Shown here: positions 1 through 5,686 of the stretch, piece after piece | Position numbering within the stretch: the first letter of the stretch is position 1 | How the letters are laid out: each line of letters opens with the position of its first letter | Source: Planctomycetaceae bacterium | Lineage (GTDB): Bacteria; Planctomycetota; Planctomycetia; Pirellulales; Thermoguttaceae | Length of the DNA stretch: 5,686 nucleotides | Direction of reading: 5' to 3' | NCBI GenBank assembly: GCA_031274385.1 | Contig: JAISQH010000071.1 | Coordinates: forward strand, 1-5,686 | Made by a program: the position numbers and the translations under genes | Notes under the pieces: generated by a model | Told to the model about the DNA's origin: nothing | Database searches by the model: none | The model's input: the letters and a program-made list of their open reading frames with translations, nothing else

Positions 1-283
1 TGTTTCGGTCAATGTCCTTGAAGGGATCGGCGAAATTCGGCGTGCCGTCAAAACGCATAATTTGTTCGTTTTACTAACGTTTTCCGGTTTAAGAGAGTCG
101 TTTGAAATACAAGCCGAAACCAAGCCCGATTTTGAAAAAATTCGTACATTGTTATTCGAAGTATGGACGGAACAATCGCGTTACAACGCTGTTGGAACAA
201 CGCAGCAAAATGAAATTAAACAGATTATCGAATATCTCGGTTCTCAAACAGAAGGAATTTTACAATGGATACGCAAGAGTTAG
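1..283 (+). CDS. 3' end of an unrecognised protein-coding gene (partial)
   Basis: The frame is open from base 2 and ends at the TAG at 281-283, giving about 93 visible residues; the start lies upstream of the window. I do not recognise the family. The visible tail begins VSVNVLEGIGEIRRAVKTHN, continues through a hydrophobic patch (NLFVLLTFSGL) and then becomes charged and probably helical (FEKIRTLLFEVW, QNEIKQIIEYLG), ending in WIRKS. There is no signal peptide or clear membrane segment in the visible part. A TTG at 62 could begin a shorter 73-codon reading, but the frame stays open and protein-like upstream of it, so a gene entering from the left is more likely. Its end overlaps the next gene by 19 bases in another frame, which suggests co-transcription and possibly translational coupling. 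No function is assigned. Confidence 0.6.
   Translation, partial: VSVNVLEGIGEIRRAVKTHNLFVLLTFSGLRESFEIQAETKPDFEKIRTLLFEVWTEQSRYNAVGTTQQNEIKQIIEYLGSQTEGILQWIRKS
252..256 (+). promoter_or_regulatory. Shine-Dalgarno sequence for the 265-636 gene
   Basis: AAGGA lies 8 bases before the ATG at 265, inside the end of the upstream gene. It decides the start: the next in-frame ATG (286) follows the upstream stop almost directly but has no purine-rich site at a suitable distance. Confidence 0.55.
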
Positions 284-636
284 AGATGACGGAAATTTTG
301 CGACAAAAACTTGAGCCGTTTGCGGAGGAATGTGCGCGGCGTGGTTATCCGCTTATCAATCTTCGGGTTTGCGAATCGCCTCCCGGTGATCCGGCACGTT
401 TTGCGATTCGTTTTCGGGCGGATTGGACAGAAGACAGAGTCTCTGCGATGGATATTATTCGTCCTATCCTCAGAGAAACAACTCCGGCAGAAGTACACAG
501 AAAAATTCTCTCCATTATTCCCGAACTATCGCCGGAAGTCATACAAAAACATCATGAAGAAGCACTTAATCGTTTACAAGAACGCCTACGAATGGCGGAG
601 ACTTTGCAAATCCAAATGCGTAATAAAAAATCATAA
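265..636 (+). CDS. Small hypothetical protein, 123 aa (intact copy of a duplicated gene)
   Basis: I do not recognise this protein. The ATG at 265 is chosen because AAGGA lies 8 bases upstream; the gene overlaps the preceding one by 19 bases, as in an operon. The protein is soluble-looking and highly charged. Residues 1-30 look helical (MDTQELEMTEILRQKLEPFA). Residues 31-56 are the best preserved part (INLRVCESPPGDPARF, then IRFRADWTE) and read like two beta strands around an SPPGDP turn. Residues 60-123 look helical (EVHRKI, then SPEVIQKHHEEALNRLQERL), with a possible short coiled coil near 92-113. There is no signal peptide or membrane segment. The single Cys36 and Cys23 do not form a known metal motif. 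A second copy lies 864 bases downstream at about 88% protein identity over 114 codons. The presence of a protein-level relative with in-frame, indel-free divergence supports real coding. Function is unknown. Confidence 0.65.
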   Translation: MDTQELEMTEILRQKLEPFAEECARRGYPLINLRVCESPPGDPARFAIRFRADWTEDRVSAMDIIRPILRETTPAEVHRKILSIIPELSPEVIQKHHEEALNRLQERLRMAETLQIQMRNKKS

Positions 637-717
637 CCATAATAAAACTCAACGAATTTGAACCAAAAAGTCAAACAAATACCTTTTTCGCATCAAGTAA
701 TCCATTTGTGGGATTCT

Positions 718-823
718 ACCACGAAAAACACGAAACATCACGAAAAATACTAATAGGTTGTAAATCGTTTATAATGAAAAATGAGAACAAAAATGTTTCA
801 TGTTTTTTCGTACTTTTCGTGGT
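718..823. repeat. Imperfect inverted repeat with CACGAAA sub-repeats
   Basis: The left arm (718-735) begins ACCACGAAAAACACGAAA, and the right arm (806-823) reads back as ACCACGAAAAGTACGAAA, matching at 16 of 18 positions across a 70-base AT-rich spacer. The left arm also carries CACGAAA three times in direct order, at 720, 729 and 739. There is no T-run after the right arm that would make it a clear terminator. It could be a degraded small dispersed repeat or a processing structure after the 265-636 gene. Confidence 0.55.
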
Positions 824-1052
824 TCAAGTTGAATTTTTGAGAATATCCCTTGAATAAAATTAAAAATAAACACGGTCAAAAACAGAGCAAGTTAAAACCA
901 ACCTTGAAATTCTTTGCGTCTTGGCACGCAATCTTGAAAAACAAAATAGACAGGTTCCTCAAAATTGACCCAAAAATGAGAAAAACGCGGAAAAACAAAG
1001 GAAATTTTAGATTAAAATCCTTGGAAAGTGCAGTTGAACTTCTTCTTCAAAA

Positions 1053-1111
1053 TTATCCTGTTAACCTTGTCAAAAAAACCATTGACAGGATTGACAAGAC
1101 TAACAGGATAA
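1053..1111. repeat. Inverted repeat of the TTGACAGGATTAACAGGATAA type
   Basis: TTATCCTGTTAACCTTGTCAA (1053-1073, first 20 of 21 bases identical in style to the partner) faces TTGACAAGACTAACAGGATA plus A (1091-1111). The arms pair at about 18 of 21 positions around a 17-base spacer. The right arm is preceded by a partial direct copy, TTGACAGGA at 1082-1090. It ends where similarity between the two small-gene copies begins, so it may mark a recombination junction. It looks like a small dispersed palindromic repeat; only one copy is visible in this window. Confidence 0.6.
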
Positions 1112-1117
1112 ACAGAG

Positions 1118-1473
1118 GGAATTTTACAATAGATACGCAAGAGTTAGAGATGACGGAAATTTTGCGACAAAAACTTGAACCGTTTGCGAAGGAATGTGCG
1201 CGGCGCGGTTATCCGCTTATTAATCTTCGGGTTTGCGAATCGCCTCCCGGTGATCCGGCACGTTTTGCGATTCGTTTTCGGGCGGATTGGACAGAGAGCA
1301 GAATTGTTGCGATGGATGTTGTTCATCCTATCCTTCAAGAAACAACTCCAGAAGAAGTACACAGAAAAATTTTTTCCATCCTTCCAGAACTGTCGCCGGA
1401 AGTAATGCAAAAACGTCATGAAGAAGCATTTAATCGTTTACAAGAACGCCTGCGAATGGCGGAGACATTGTAA
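1118..1473 (+). pseudogene. Second, decaying copy of the 265-636 small gene
   Basis: This stretch matches 254-609 with a constant 864-base offset and no indels. The codon matching the intact ATG at 265 is ATA at 1129, although the preceding GGGAATTTTACA context is kept. A CAA-to-TAA change ends the frame at 1471-1473, nine codons before the end of the intact copy. By hand count 14 of 114 residues differ, including E21K, a cluster at 57-66 (DRVSAMDIIR to SRIVAMDVVH), A75E and H96R. The frame remains open and could be translated from an internal ATG at 1150, or as a fusion from a TTG at 850 with an unconvincing leader, so a living paralogue with a different start is not excluded. The upstream neighbour of the intact copy was not duplicated with it. 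Confidence 0.6.
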
Positions 1474-1585
1474 ATCCAAATACAGTACGAAAACTAACGG
1501 TTGACAAAATTATTGAGATTTACGGAATGAGAGGATGTTGTAGATGGAGATTAGCGATACTTTTTTCCATCTTGTCAAGAGAATC

Positions 1586-1651
1586 CGGTCGCAGACGATG
1601 CGGCTAACCGAGTGATATTTCCCGATGTCGGTTCGATGGATCGAGCCGATA
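1586..1651 (+). promoter_or_regulatory. Structured leader (two hairpins) before the sigma factor gene
   Basis: Two stem-loops can be drawn just before the Shine-Dalgarno sequence. In the first, CGGT and CGCA (1586-1593) pair with TGCG (1599-1602) and ACCG (1607-1610), with a GCTA bulge and a GACGA loop. The second is stronger: 1626-1636 (TGTCGGTTCGA) pairs with 1641-1651 (TCGAGCCGATA), an 11-bp stem with two G-U pairs and a TGGA tetraloop. It is followed by AAACTTTAACCC rather than a T-run, so it is not a standard terminator. The stem ends 11 bases before AGGAG, which is compatible with control of translation or mRNA stability of the sigma factor. That role is inference. Confidence 0.45.
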
Positions 1652-1662
1652 AACTTTAACCC

Positions 1663-1667
1663 AGGAG
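1663..1667 (+). promoter_or_regulatory. Shine-Dalgarno sequence of the sigma factor gene
   Basis: AGGAG (continuing into AGAG) lies 6 bases before the ATG at 1674 and favours it over a second in-frame ATG at 1683, three codons later. Confidence 0.7.
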
Positions 1668-1673
1668 AGTTTC

Positions 1674-3407
1674 ATGTCACGGATGACAGTGCTTGAGTGT
1701 GAAAATTCCACGAATGACAAAGCGGCGAATCGTTTGAATTACGAGGAAGTCGTCAACCATTTAAATGAGGAGGAGATGAGCGAGATGTTTCGGGCTGCCG
1801 ATTTATTTGGCGGTTTTGAAACGGATCGTAACAGAATTTCCGATGAGGATGATTTTTTTGCCGAGTTGGCGGTAAGCCGTCTCAACACGGAAACGGAGGA
1901 CGACGAAGAGGACGAAGACTCCGCTGTCGAACCCGGAACCGATCCATTAAATATGGTGTCAGTTTCCGTACTGCAATCCGAAAAAGAAGAACCGGCGTTC
2001 GCGATGCCTGTTGCGGAGCCGGAACGTTGGAACAGTGATCCGATCCGGTTGTATCTTTCGCAAATGGCAAACATTCCGCTTCTGACCAAAGAAGACGAAG
2101 TTGTTTTATCGAAACGAATTGAAAAAAGCCGCCGTGCCTTCCGGCGTTGTGTTCTTGGTTCGCCGTTTGGTTTGCACAATGCTTTTAGTACATTAACTAA
2201 AGTATTTCATGGTCAATTGGCGTTTGAACGGACGATTAAAATGTCGTTGACTGAAAAACTTTCGAAAGAGCAAATCCAACGCCGGATGCCTCACAATTTA
2301 CGTACGTTGGCTCCGCTTCTTGAATCGACGACTTCCGACTTTGAATTATTGGTTCGGAAAAACACGCCGGAGGAAGTCCGAATTTTAGCACGAAAACGGT
2401 TTTTGGAACGCCGCCGCCGTGCCTTGACTCTTGTTGAAGAACTGAGTCTTCGCAACCGCCGTGTTCATGCTTTGATGAAACAAATTGAAGGCATGTCCAA
2501 ACGAATGGATGAAATTTCGCGGCTTCTCAAGGATTCCGGCGTTCCCATTATGCCGGAACGCCGTCAAATGTTGGTGACCGAACTTCGCAATCTTGTAATG
2601 ACAACACAGGAAAGTCCGCGAAGTTTGCGAATTCGTTGCAAAAAAATGCGTGAGTTGCTCAAAGAATATGAACAGGCAAAATGTGATTTGTCACGGAGTA
2701 ATCTGCGGCTGGTTGTTTCTGTTGCGAAAAAATACCGGAATCGCGGTCTGAATTTCCTTGATCTGATTCAGGAGGGCAACACGGGTTTGATGCGGGCTGT
2801 TGACAAATTTGAATATCGTCGCGGTTTCAAATTTTCGACGTATGCAACATGGTGGATTCGTCAGGCGATTACGCGGGCGATTGCGGAACAAGCCCGAACG
2901 ATTCGGATTCCTGTACACATGATTGATGCTCTGACGCGGCTTCGTAACACGGCGCGTATGATTTATCAGGCGAGTGGTCGGGAGCCGAATGTTCATGAAG
3001 TTGCTGAAGCGGCGGAGATGACGGTTGATGAAGTCCGGCGGATTCTGCTCATGGGCGCGAACCCGATCAGTCTGGAACATCCGGTTGGTGAGGGCGACGA
3101 AAGTTGTTTCGGTGAATTTGTTGCCGATACCAATTTTGACCGCCCGGAACGCTCCGCATCGAATGACTTGTTACGAAAAGAAATCGGCAAACTCCTGAAA
3201 ACATTGACTCCGCGAGAACGCGAGATCATTAAATTACGTTACGGTCTTGAAAATGGATATTCGTACACGTTGGAAGAAGTAGGACGTATTTTTCAGGTAA
3301 CACGGGAACGTGTTCGTCAAATTGAACAAAAAGCCGTTCAAAAATTGCAACAACCGGGTCGCAGCAAACTTCTTGCCGGTTTCCTTTTGCATGAAGACGA
3401 AAAATAA
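1674..3407 (+). CDS. rpoD: RNA polymerase primary-type sigma-70 factor (RpoD/SigA), 577 aa
   Basis: Binds core RNA polymerase in the cytoplasm and directs it to promoters. Residues 21-46 ([10 protein letters not shown]) resemble a shortened region 1.1, followed by an acidic linker rich in Asp/Glu (57-86). Region 1.2 is at about 121-152 ([11 protein letters not shown], then [16 protein letters not shown]). An Arg-rich insert of about 180 residues (roughly 155-335) sits where E. coli RpoD has its non-conserved region. Region 2 (about 336-415) contains [32 protein letters not shown] and [10 protein letters not shown]393, W394, Q397 and T400 match the E. coli residues that melt and read the -10 element. 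Region 3 is about 416-485. Region 4 (about 505-570) has [20 protein letters not shown], whose R544, E545 and R548 match the -35-reading residues. A housekeeping role is likely, but planctomycetes carry several such paralogues, so a group 2 factor is possible. It is preceded by a structured leader and converges on the sulfatase gene. Confidence 0.9.
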   Translation: MSRMTVLECENSTNDKAANRLNYEEVVNHLNEEEMSEMFRAADLFGGFETDRNRISDEDDFFAELAVSRLNTETEDDEEDEDSAVEPGTDPLNMVSVSVLQSEKEEPAFAMPVAEPERWNSDPIRLYLSQMANIPLLTKEDEVVLSKRIEKSRRAFRRCVLGSPFGLHNAFSTLTKVFHGQLAFERTIKMSLTEKLSKEQIQRRMPHNLRTLAPLLESTTSDFELLVRKNTPEEVRILARKRFLERRRRALTLVEELSLRNRRVHALMKQIEGMSKRMDEISRLLKDSGVPIMPERRQMLVTELRNLVMTTQESPRSLRIRCKKMRELLKEYEQAKCDLSRSNLRLVVSVAKKYRNRGLNFLDLIQEGNTGLMRAVDKFEYRRGFKFSTYATWWIRQAITRAIAEQARTIRIPVHMIDALTRLRNTARMIYQASGREPNVHEVAEAAEMTVDEVRRILLMGANPISLEHPVGEGDESCFGEFVADTNFDRPERSASNDLLRKEIGKLLKTLTPREREIIKLRYGLENGYSYTLEEVGRIFQVTRERVRQIEQKAVQKLQQPGRSKLLAGFLLHEDEK

Positions 3408-3450
3408 AACGTAAACGTAAATCCTTCAAAACCATTATTTTTACAAGCCA

Positions 3451-3559
3451 CCTTAGTAGCAACAGAGTCCGACATTTTGCGCCATTAATTTTCCCTTATG
3501 ACATCTTTTCAACAAGGGAAAATAAAGACGCGGTTTGGAAGACGCAGTTGCTGCTAAGG
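3451..3559. repeat. 109-base imperfect palindrome (possible miniature mobile element or RNA hairpin)
   Basis: The two arms (3451-3497 and 3514-3559) are reverse complements along most of their length. Outer ends are CCTTAGTAGCAAC (3451-3463) and GTTGCTGCTAAGG (3547-3559), 12 of 13 matching. Inner ends are ATTTTCCCTT (3488-3497) and AAGGGAAAAT (3514-3523), 10 of 10, around a 16-base loop. The stretch between matches more weakly (GTC, CA, GCG and TTA conserved), so about 34 of 46 positions agree with one base offset. I see no flanking target-site duplication and no T-run. A miniature inverted-repeat element, a transcript-end structure for the sigma gene, or a small RNA are all possible. Confidence 0.55.
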
Positions 3560-3695
3560 AGCTGTGCGCTAATAAAGTGTTCTAAAAAGTATTATTTCAA
3601 TTGGCAGTTGTGAAGTTGAAGTTTTTTGAATAATGTAATTGAATTGTGTTATCGACTCCCTCGTTTCGAAATTGTTGATTACGTGTTTTTTTTGT

Positions 3696-4123
3696 ACAAA
3701 ATAACTCCGTAGGAGTTTAATGTGGATAACCCCGTGCCAACGAAGTGCAGCGCGGGGAAGTGGACACTCAACTCTCACGAACTCTGAAAGAATTCAATTC
3801 ATTTAATTTGTTCAATGATTTCGTTTTCATTGCTGTTTTCGCCTTCAATTTCATTAATGATTTTATTGAACAAATTAATTGAACAATTTATCCGTAGGGG
3901 CGACCCTTGCGGTCGCCCTGAATTTGCGGTCGCCCTGAATTGGTGATCGTTCGAGGCAACCGCAAGGGATTGCCCCTACAATAAAAATGAACCCATTAAA
4001 CAAATTAATGAAACCATTTTATTGAACTCTTTCAGAGTTCGTTTTGATTTTTCGTACTTTCCCCGTGCTGCGCTCCGCTGGCACGGGGTTATCAAAATTA
4101 AACTCCTACGGAGTTGTTTTTGT
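3696..4123. repeat. Nested inverted-repeat composite, arms about 120 bases
   Basis: The left arm (3696-3817) and right arm (3993-4123) are imperfect reverse complements. Each contains the same three small hairpins in mirror order: AACTCCGTAGGAGTT (3703-3717; reversed at 4101-4115); a CCCCGTGC/GCRCGGGG stem (3730-3757; 4061-4088); and GAACTCTGAAAGAATTC (3779-3795; reversed at 4024-4040, where the stem is perfect). Next to the first hairpin both arms share GATAACCCCGTGCCA. Inside lies a second inverted repeat, AATTTGTTCAAT (3805-3816) with ATTGAACAAATT (3865-3876), and a third, described separately, at 3894-3979. The layout looks like one repeat inserted into another, or two head-to-head copies of one repeat flanking a third. 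Confidence 0.75.
3894..3979. repeat. Inner inverted repeat GTAGGGGCGACCCTTGCGG with tandem duplication
   Basis: GTAGGGGCGACCCTTGCGG plus TCGCC (3894-3917) faces GGCAACCGCAAGGGATTGCCCCTAC read from 3955 to 3979 (its ends GGCAACCGC and GCCCCTAC pair with the left arm, apart from one extra base and a few mismatches). This type of GTAGGGGCG...CGCCCCTAC palindrome is, to my knowledge, a common style of dispersed repeat in several bacterial phyla. A 17-base unit, TGCGGTCGCCCTGAATT, occurs twice in tandem at 3908-3941, so part of the left arm has been duplicated into the loop. Confidence 0.65.
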
Positions 4124-4173
4124 TACTTTGCGCGTAATCCTTAAAAAACAAAATAAACAGTTATTAAAATTCT

Positions 4174-4224
4174 TTCAACAAATTGATTCAACAAATTGAT
4201 TCAACAAATTTTTCAATAAATTTA
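4174..4224. repeat. 13-base tandem repeat (TTCAACAAATTGA)n at the sulfatase stop
   Basis: TTCAACAAATTGA occurs exactly at 4174-4186 and 4187-4199, then as TTCAACAAATTTT at 4200-4212, and decays into TCAATAAATTTA, which contains the sulfatase stop codon (TAA on the minus strand at 4222-4224). The unit resembles ATTGAACAAATT of the neighbouring composite repeat. It is too short and lacks spacers, so it is not a CRISPR array. Confidence 0.7.
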
Positions 4225-5686
4225 TCGTACCGGAATTTCACCACGATAGATGACAAGCCGTTTCATTACGCCTTTGAACATCGGCAGTTTTTTGCCAAGA
4301 ACGGTTTTGGCTTCATCGGAACCAATAATTAACGGGTCGCCGGGGAATTGCTGAATAAAATCAGGGACTTCTTTTGTTGTAACTGTTTTTCCGTTCACAC
4401 GGAGAATGAGTTTTTTATCCGAAGTGATGACACCTTGTAATTCCGTCCAACCTTTTATCTTTTCCGTATCTTCAATGGAGAAAACTTCACCATCAATCCT
4501 GACAGCAAAACCGGGACAGCCGTTATGAAGATAGAGAGAATAACCGTGAATAGCACCACCTTGTGATACAATCACCGCATCGGATTCTTCGCAATTAAAT
4601 TCAGCCGCAACACTCCAAGACGATTGAGAACAATTCAATGATGCCGGTTTTTGAACTTCAATCCAACTTTTTCCGTTAAACTTGGCTCCTTCCGAATCTC
4701 TCGTGATAGAACCCTCTATTTTGAACGGAGTTTTATGTTCGGAATAATCACGAAGTTTGGTTCCGTCAGTTGATTCTGCTGCCGAAAAATGTAACTCAAA
4801 CTTAACACCCGGTTTTAAGTTTTCGGTTGAAGAATATTCTCCCCAAGGCCACGGTAACACATTCGAGCGTTCCGCCCAAGTTTCCCATTGTTTTGCCAAC
4901 CGAGCAACAATTGCCGGATGTTGTGATATAAGGTTGTGAAGCTCACTACGGTCTTCTTCGATATTGTACAGTTCCCACGGACTTTGAGAACCTTTGGCAA
5001 CGAGTTTCCATTTTCCTTCCCGAACAGCACGGTTGCCTTCATGTTCCCAAAACAAGGGAACTCTCCGACCAAGCGTTTGTCCTTGCAGTGCCGGTTTCAG
5101 ACTGGTTCCCTGCATCGGAGTTACATTAATCTCTTTGCGCTGCTTCGGATATTCCGCACCGGCAAGATCAACACAAGTTGTCATCAAATCAACAAGTTGA
5201 CCATATTCTTTGTAAAATGTACCCTTCATTGATTCTGCTGTCAACGAAGGAGCGTGAATGATAAGCGGCGTGGAAATTCCGCCTTCGTGAACCCAATGCT
5301 TGTATTCACGGAACGGCGTATTCGAAACATTTGCCCAACCGCGTCCGTAAGCAATAAACGTATCTTTAGGACCCGGCAACACATTCTGACCGGAGATGAT
5401 CGGATAACCATCGCGGGTTCGCCGATTCTCTTCTCGCTGATAGACAATTTTGTCGTTGGGATAAGGTTCATAAACCGGCTTATCAACTCTGTTCGGATAG
5501 TCTTGTCTTGCCTGACGCCCGGTATTTTCGGCACAGGCACCATTATCTTGCAGGAACATAATCACCGTATTTTCATATTGATCCGTTTCTTTGAGGGATT
5601 GCACGATTCGCCCAATGCCCTGATCCATACAATCAATCATGGCGGCATAGACTTCCATACAACGGGCTTCCCATTCCTTATTTTTG
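4222..5686 (-). CDS. Sulfatase (arylsulfatase-like) with C-terminal LamG-like domain, 5'-partial
   Basis: Hydrolyses sulfate esters, probably on a sulfated polysaccharide or similar substrate, and is likely exported; the signal peptide and the active-site C/S-x-P-x-R motif would lie beyond the window edge. The frame stays open to base 5685 (KNKEWEARCMEVYAAM), so the Met at 5656-5658 is not the start. Numbering from that Met: VIMFLQDNGACAENTGR (33-48), with D38 and N39 in the position of the calcium-binding Asp/Asn; NTPFREYKHWVHEGGISTPL (113-132), with K120 and H124 matching the conserved active-site Lys region; EHEGNRAVREGKWKLV (205-220); and LYNIEEDRSELHNL (230-243), the usual end of the catalytic domain. 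Residues about 285-478 look like a beta-rich concanavalin/LamG fold (KFNGKSWIEV, SQGGAIHGYSLYL, LILRVNGKTV, FKGVMKRLVIYRGEI). The substrate cannot be told. It faces the sigma factor gene across a repeat-rich gap. Confidence 0.9.
   Translation of the reverse strand, partial: KNKEWEARCMEVYAAMIDCMDQGIGRIVQSLKETDQYENTVIMFLQDNGACAENTGRQARQDYPNRVDKPVYEPYPNDKIVYQREENRRTRDGYPIISGQNVLPGPKDTFIAYGRGWANVSNTPFREYKHWVHEGGISTPLIIHAPSLTAESMKGTFYKEYGQLVDLMTTCVDLAGAEYPKQRKEINVTPMQGTSLKPALQGQTLGRRVPLFWEHEGNRAVREGKWKLVAKGSQSPWELYNIEEDRSELHNLISQHPAIVARLAKQWETWAERSNVLPWPWGEYSSTENLKPGVKFELHFSAAESTDGTKLRDYSEHKTPFKIEGSITRDSEGAKFNGKSWIEVQKPASLNCSQSSWSVAAEFNCEESDAVIVSQGGAIHGYSLYLHNGCPGFAVRIDGEVFSIEDTEKIKGWTELQGVITSDKKLILRVNGKTVTTKEVPDFIQQFPGDPLIIGSDEAKTVLGKKLPMFKGVMKRLVIYRGEIPVR

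Larger units (their letters stand above)
637..1117. other. AT-rich intergenic stretch with two inverted repeats, no convincing gene
   Basis: Between the two copies of the small gene I find no credible coding region. A frame is open from a TTG at 850 into the second copy, but its first 93 codons are Lys/Asn-rich, lack a Shine-Dalgarno sequence and run through an inverted repeat, so I read them as non-coding. The stretch holds the inverted repeats at 718-823 and 1053-1111. A phrase near 913-930 (TTTGCGTCTTGGCACGC) looks repeat-derived rather than genic, although I cannot show another copy here. Confidence 0.55.
3408..4221. other. Convergent intergenic region made largely of palindromic repeats
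   Basis: These 814 bases separate the 3' ends of two facing genes. Short frames here overlap repeats and lack Shine-Dalgarno sites, so I call no gene. From left to right: a plain A/T-rich trailer (3408-3450), a 109-base imperfect palindrome (3451-3559), about 136 bases in which I see nothing (3560-3695), a nested inverted-repeat composite (3696-4123), an A-rich stretch (4124-4173) and a 13-base tandem repeat (4174-4224). No clear intrinsic terminator with a strong stem and T-run follows either gene. Confidence 0.6.

Noticed and set aside
850..1128. A 93-codon N-terminal extension fused to the second copy of the small gene
   Set aside because: It starts at a TTG with no Shine-Dalgarno sequence, has a Lys/Asn-rich composition typical of translated AT-rich DNA, has no counterpart in the intact copy and reads through an inverted repeat.
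1501..1528. TTGACA at 1501-1506 as the -35 of a sigma factor promoter
   Set aside because: The best partner at suitable spacing (CGGAAT, 16 bases on) matches only three of six -10 positions, so it is not supported as a promoter.
1739..2179. Minus-strand open frame of 146 codons opposite the sigma factor gene
   Set aside because: Its Ser-rich run is the antisense of the acidic linker, and the plus-strand protein is clearly a sigma factor, so this is a shadow frame.
3488..3523. Intrinsic terminator for the sigma factor gene
   Set aside because: The 10-bp stem has a 16-base loop, low G+C and no T-run after it; it is better explained as the inner part of the 109-base palindrome.
3569..3778. Minus-strand open frame of 69 codons
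   Set aside because: It overlaps the left arm of the composite repeat, has no Shine-Dalgarno sequence and encodes low-complexity, unconvincing protein.
3907..4224. CRISPR array
   Set aside because: The 17-base and 13-base repeats are directly tandem without unique spacers, and no cas gene is nearby.

Overview
The window suggests an uncultured member of the Planctomycetota with moderately low G+C. The clues are a sulfatase with a C-terminal LamG-like domain, a primary-type sigma-70 factor with a long insert between regions 1.2 and 2.1, sparse gene packing, and long intergenic regions full of palindromic repeats. The phylum is an inference from gene content and style; no rRNA or other marker is present.

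Left part (1-1673). The 3' end of an unrecognised gene (1-283) overlaps by 19 bases a small unrecognised gene of 123 codons (265-636). About 480 bases of AT-rich DNA with two inverted repeats follow. A second, diverged copy of the small gene lies at 1118-1473, offset by exactly 864 bases with no indels. It has lost its ATG (now ATA) and ends nine codons early, so it is probably a decaying paralogue. A 200-base stretch then leads into the sigma factor gene. Its last 90 bases can fold into two hairpins just before the Shine-Dalgarno sequence.

Centre (1674-3407). A complete RpoD/SigA-type sigma factor, with regions 1.2, 2, 3 and 4 all recognisable and the key promoter-contacting residues conserved.

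Right part (3408-5686). The sigma factor gene and a sulfatase gene converge. The 814 bases between them contain no convincing gene. They hold a 109-base imperfect palindrome (3451-3559), a nested inverted-repeat composite with arms of about 120 bases (3696-4123), and a 13-base tandem repeat running into the sulfatase stop codon. The sulfatase is cut by the window edge: only the C-terminal part of the catalytic domain and the LamG-like domain are visible.

The genes show no evident shared pathway. The most unusual content is the duplicated small gene and the layered palindromic repeats, not a recognisable new multi-gene system.
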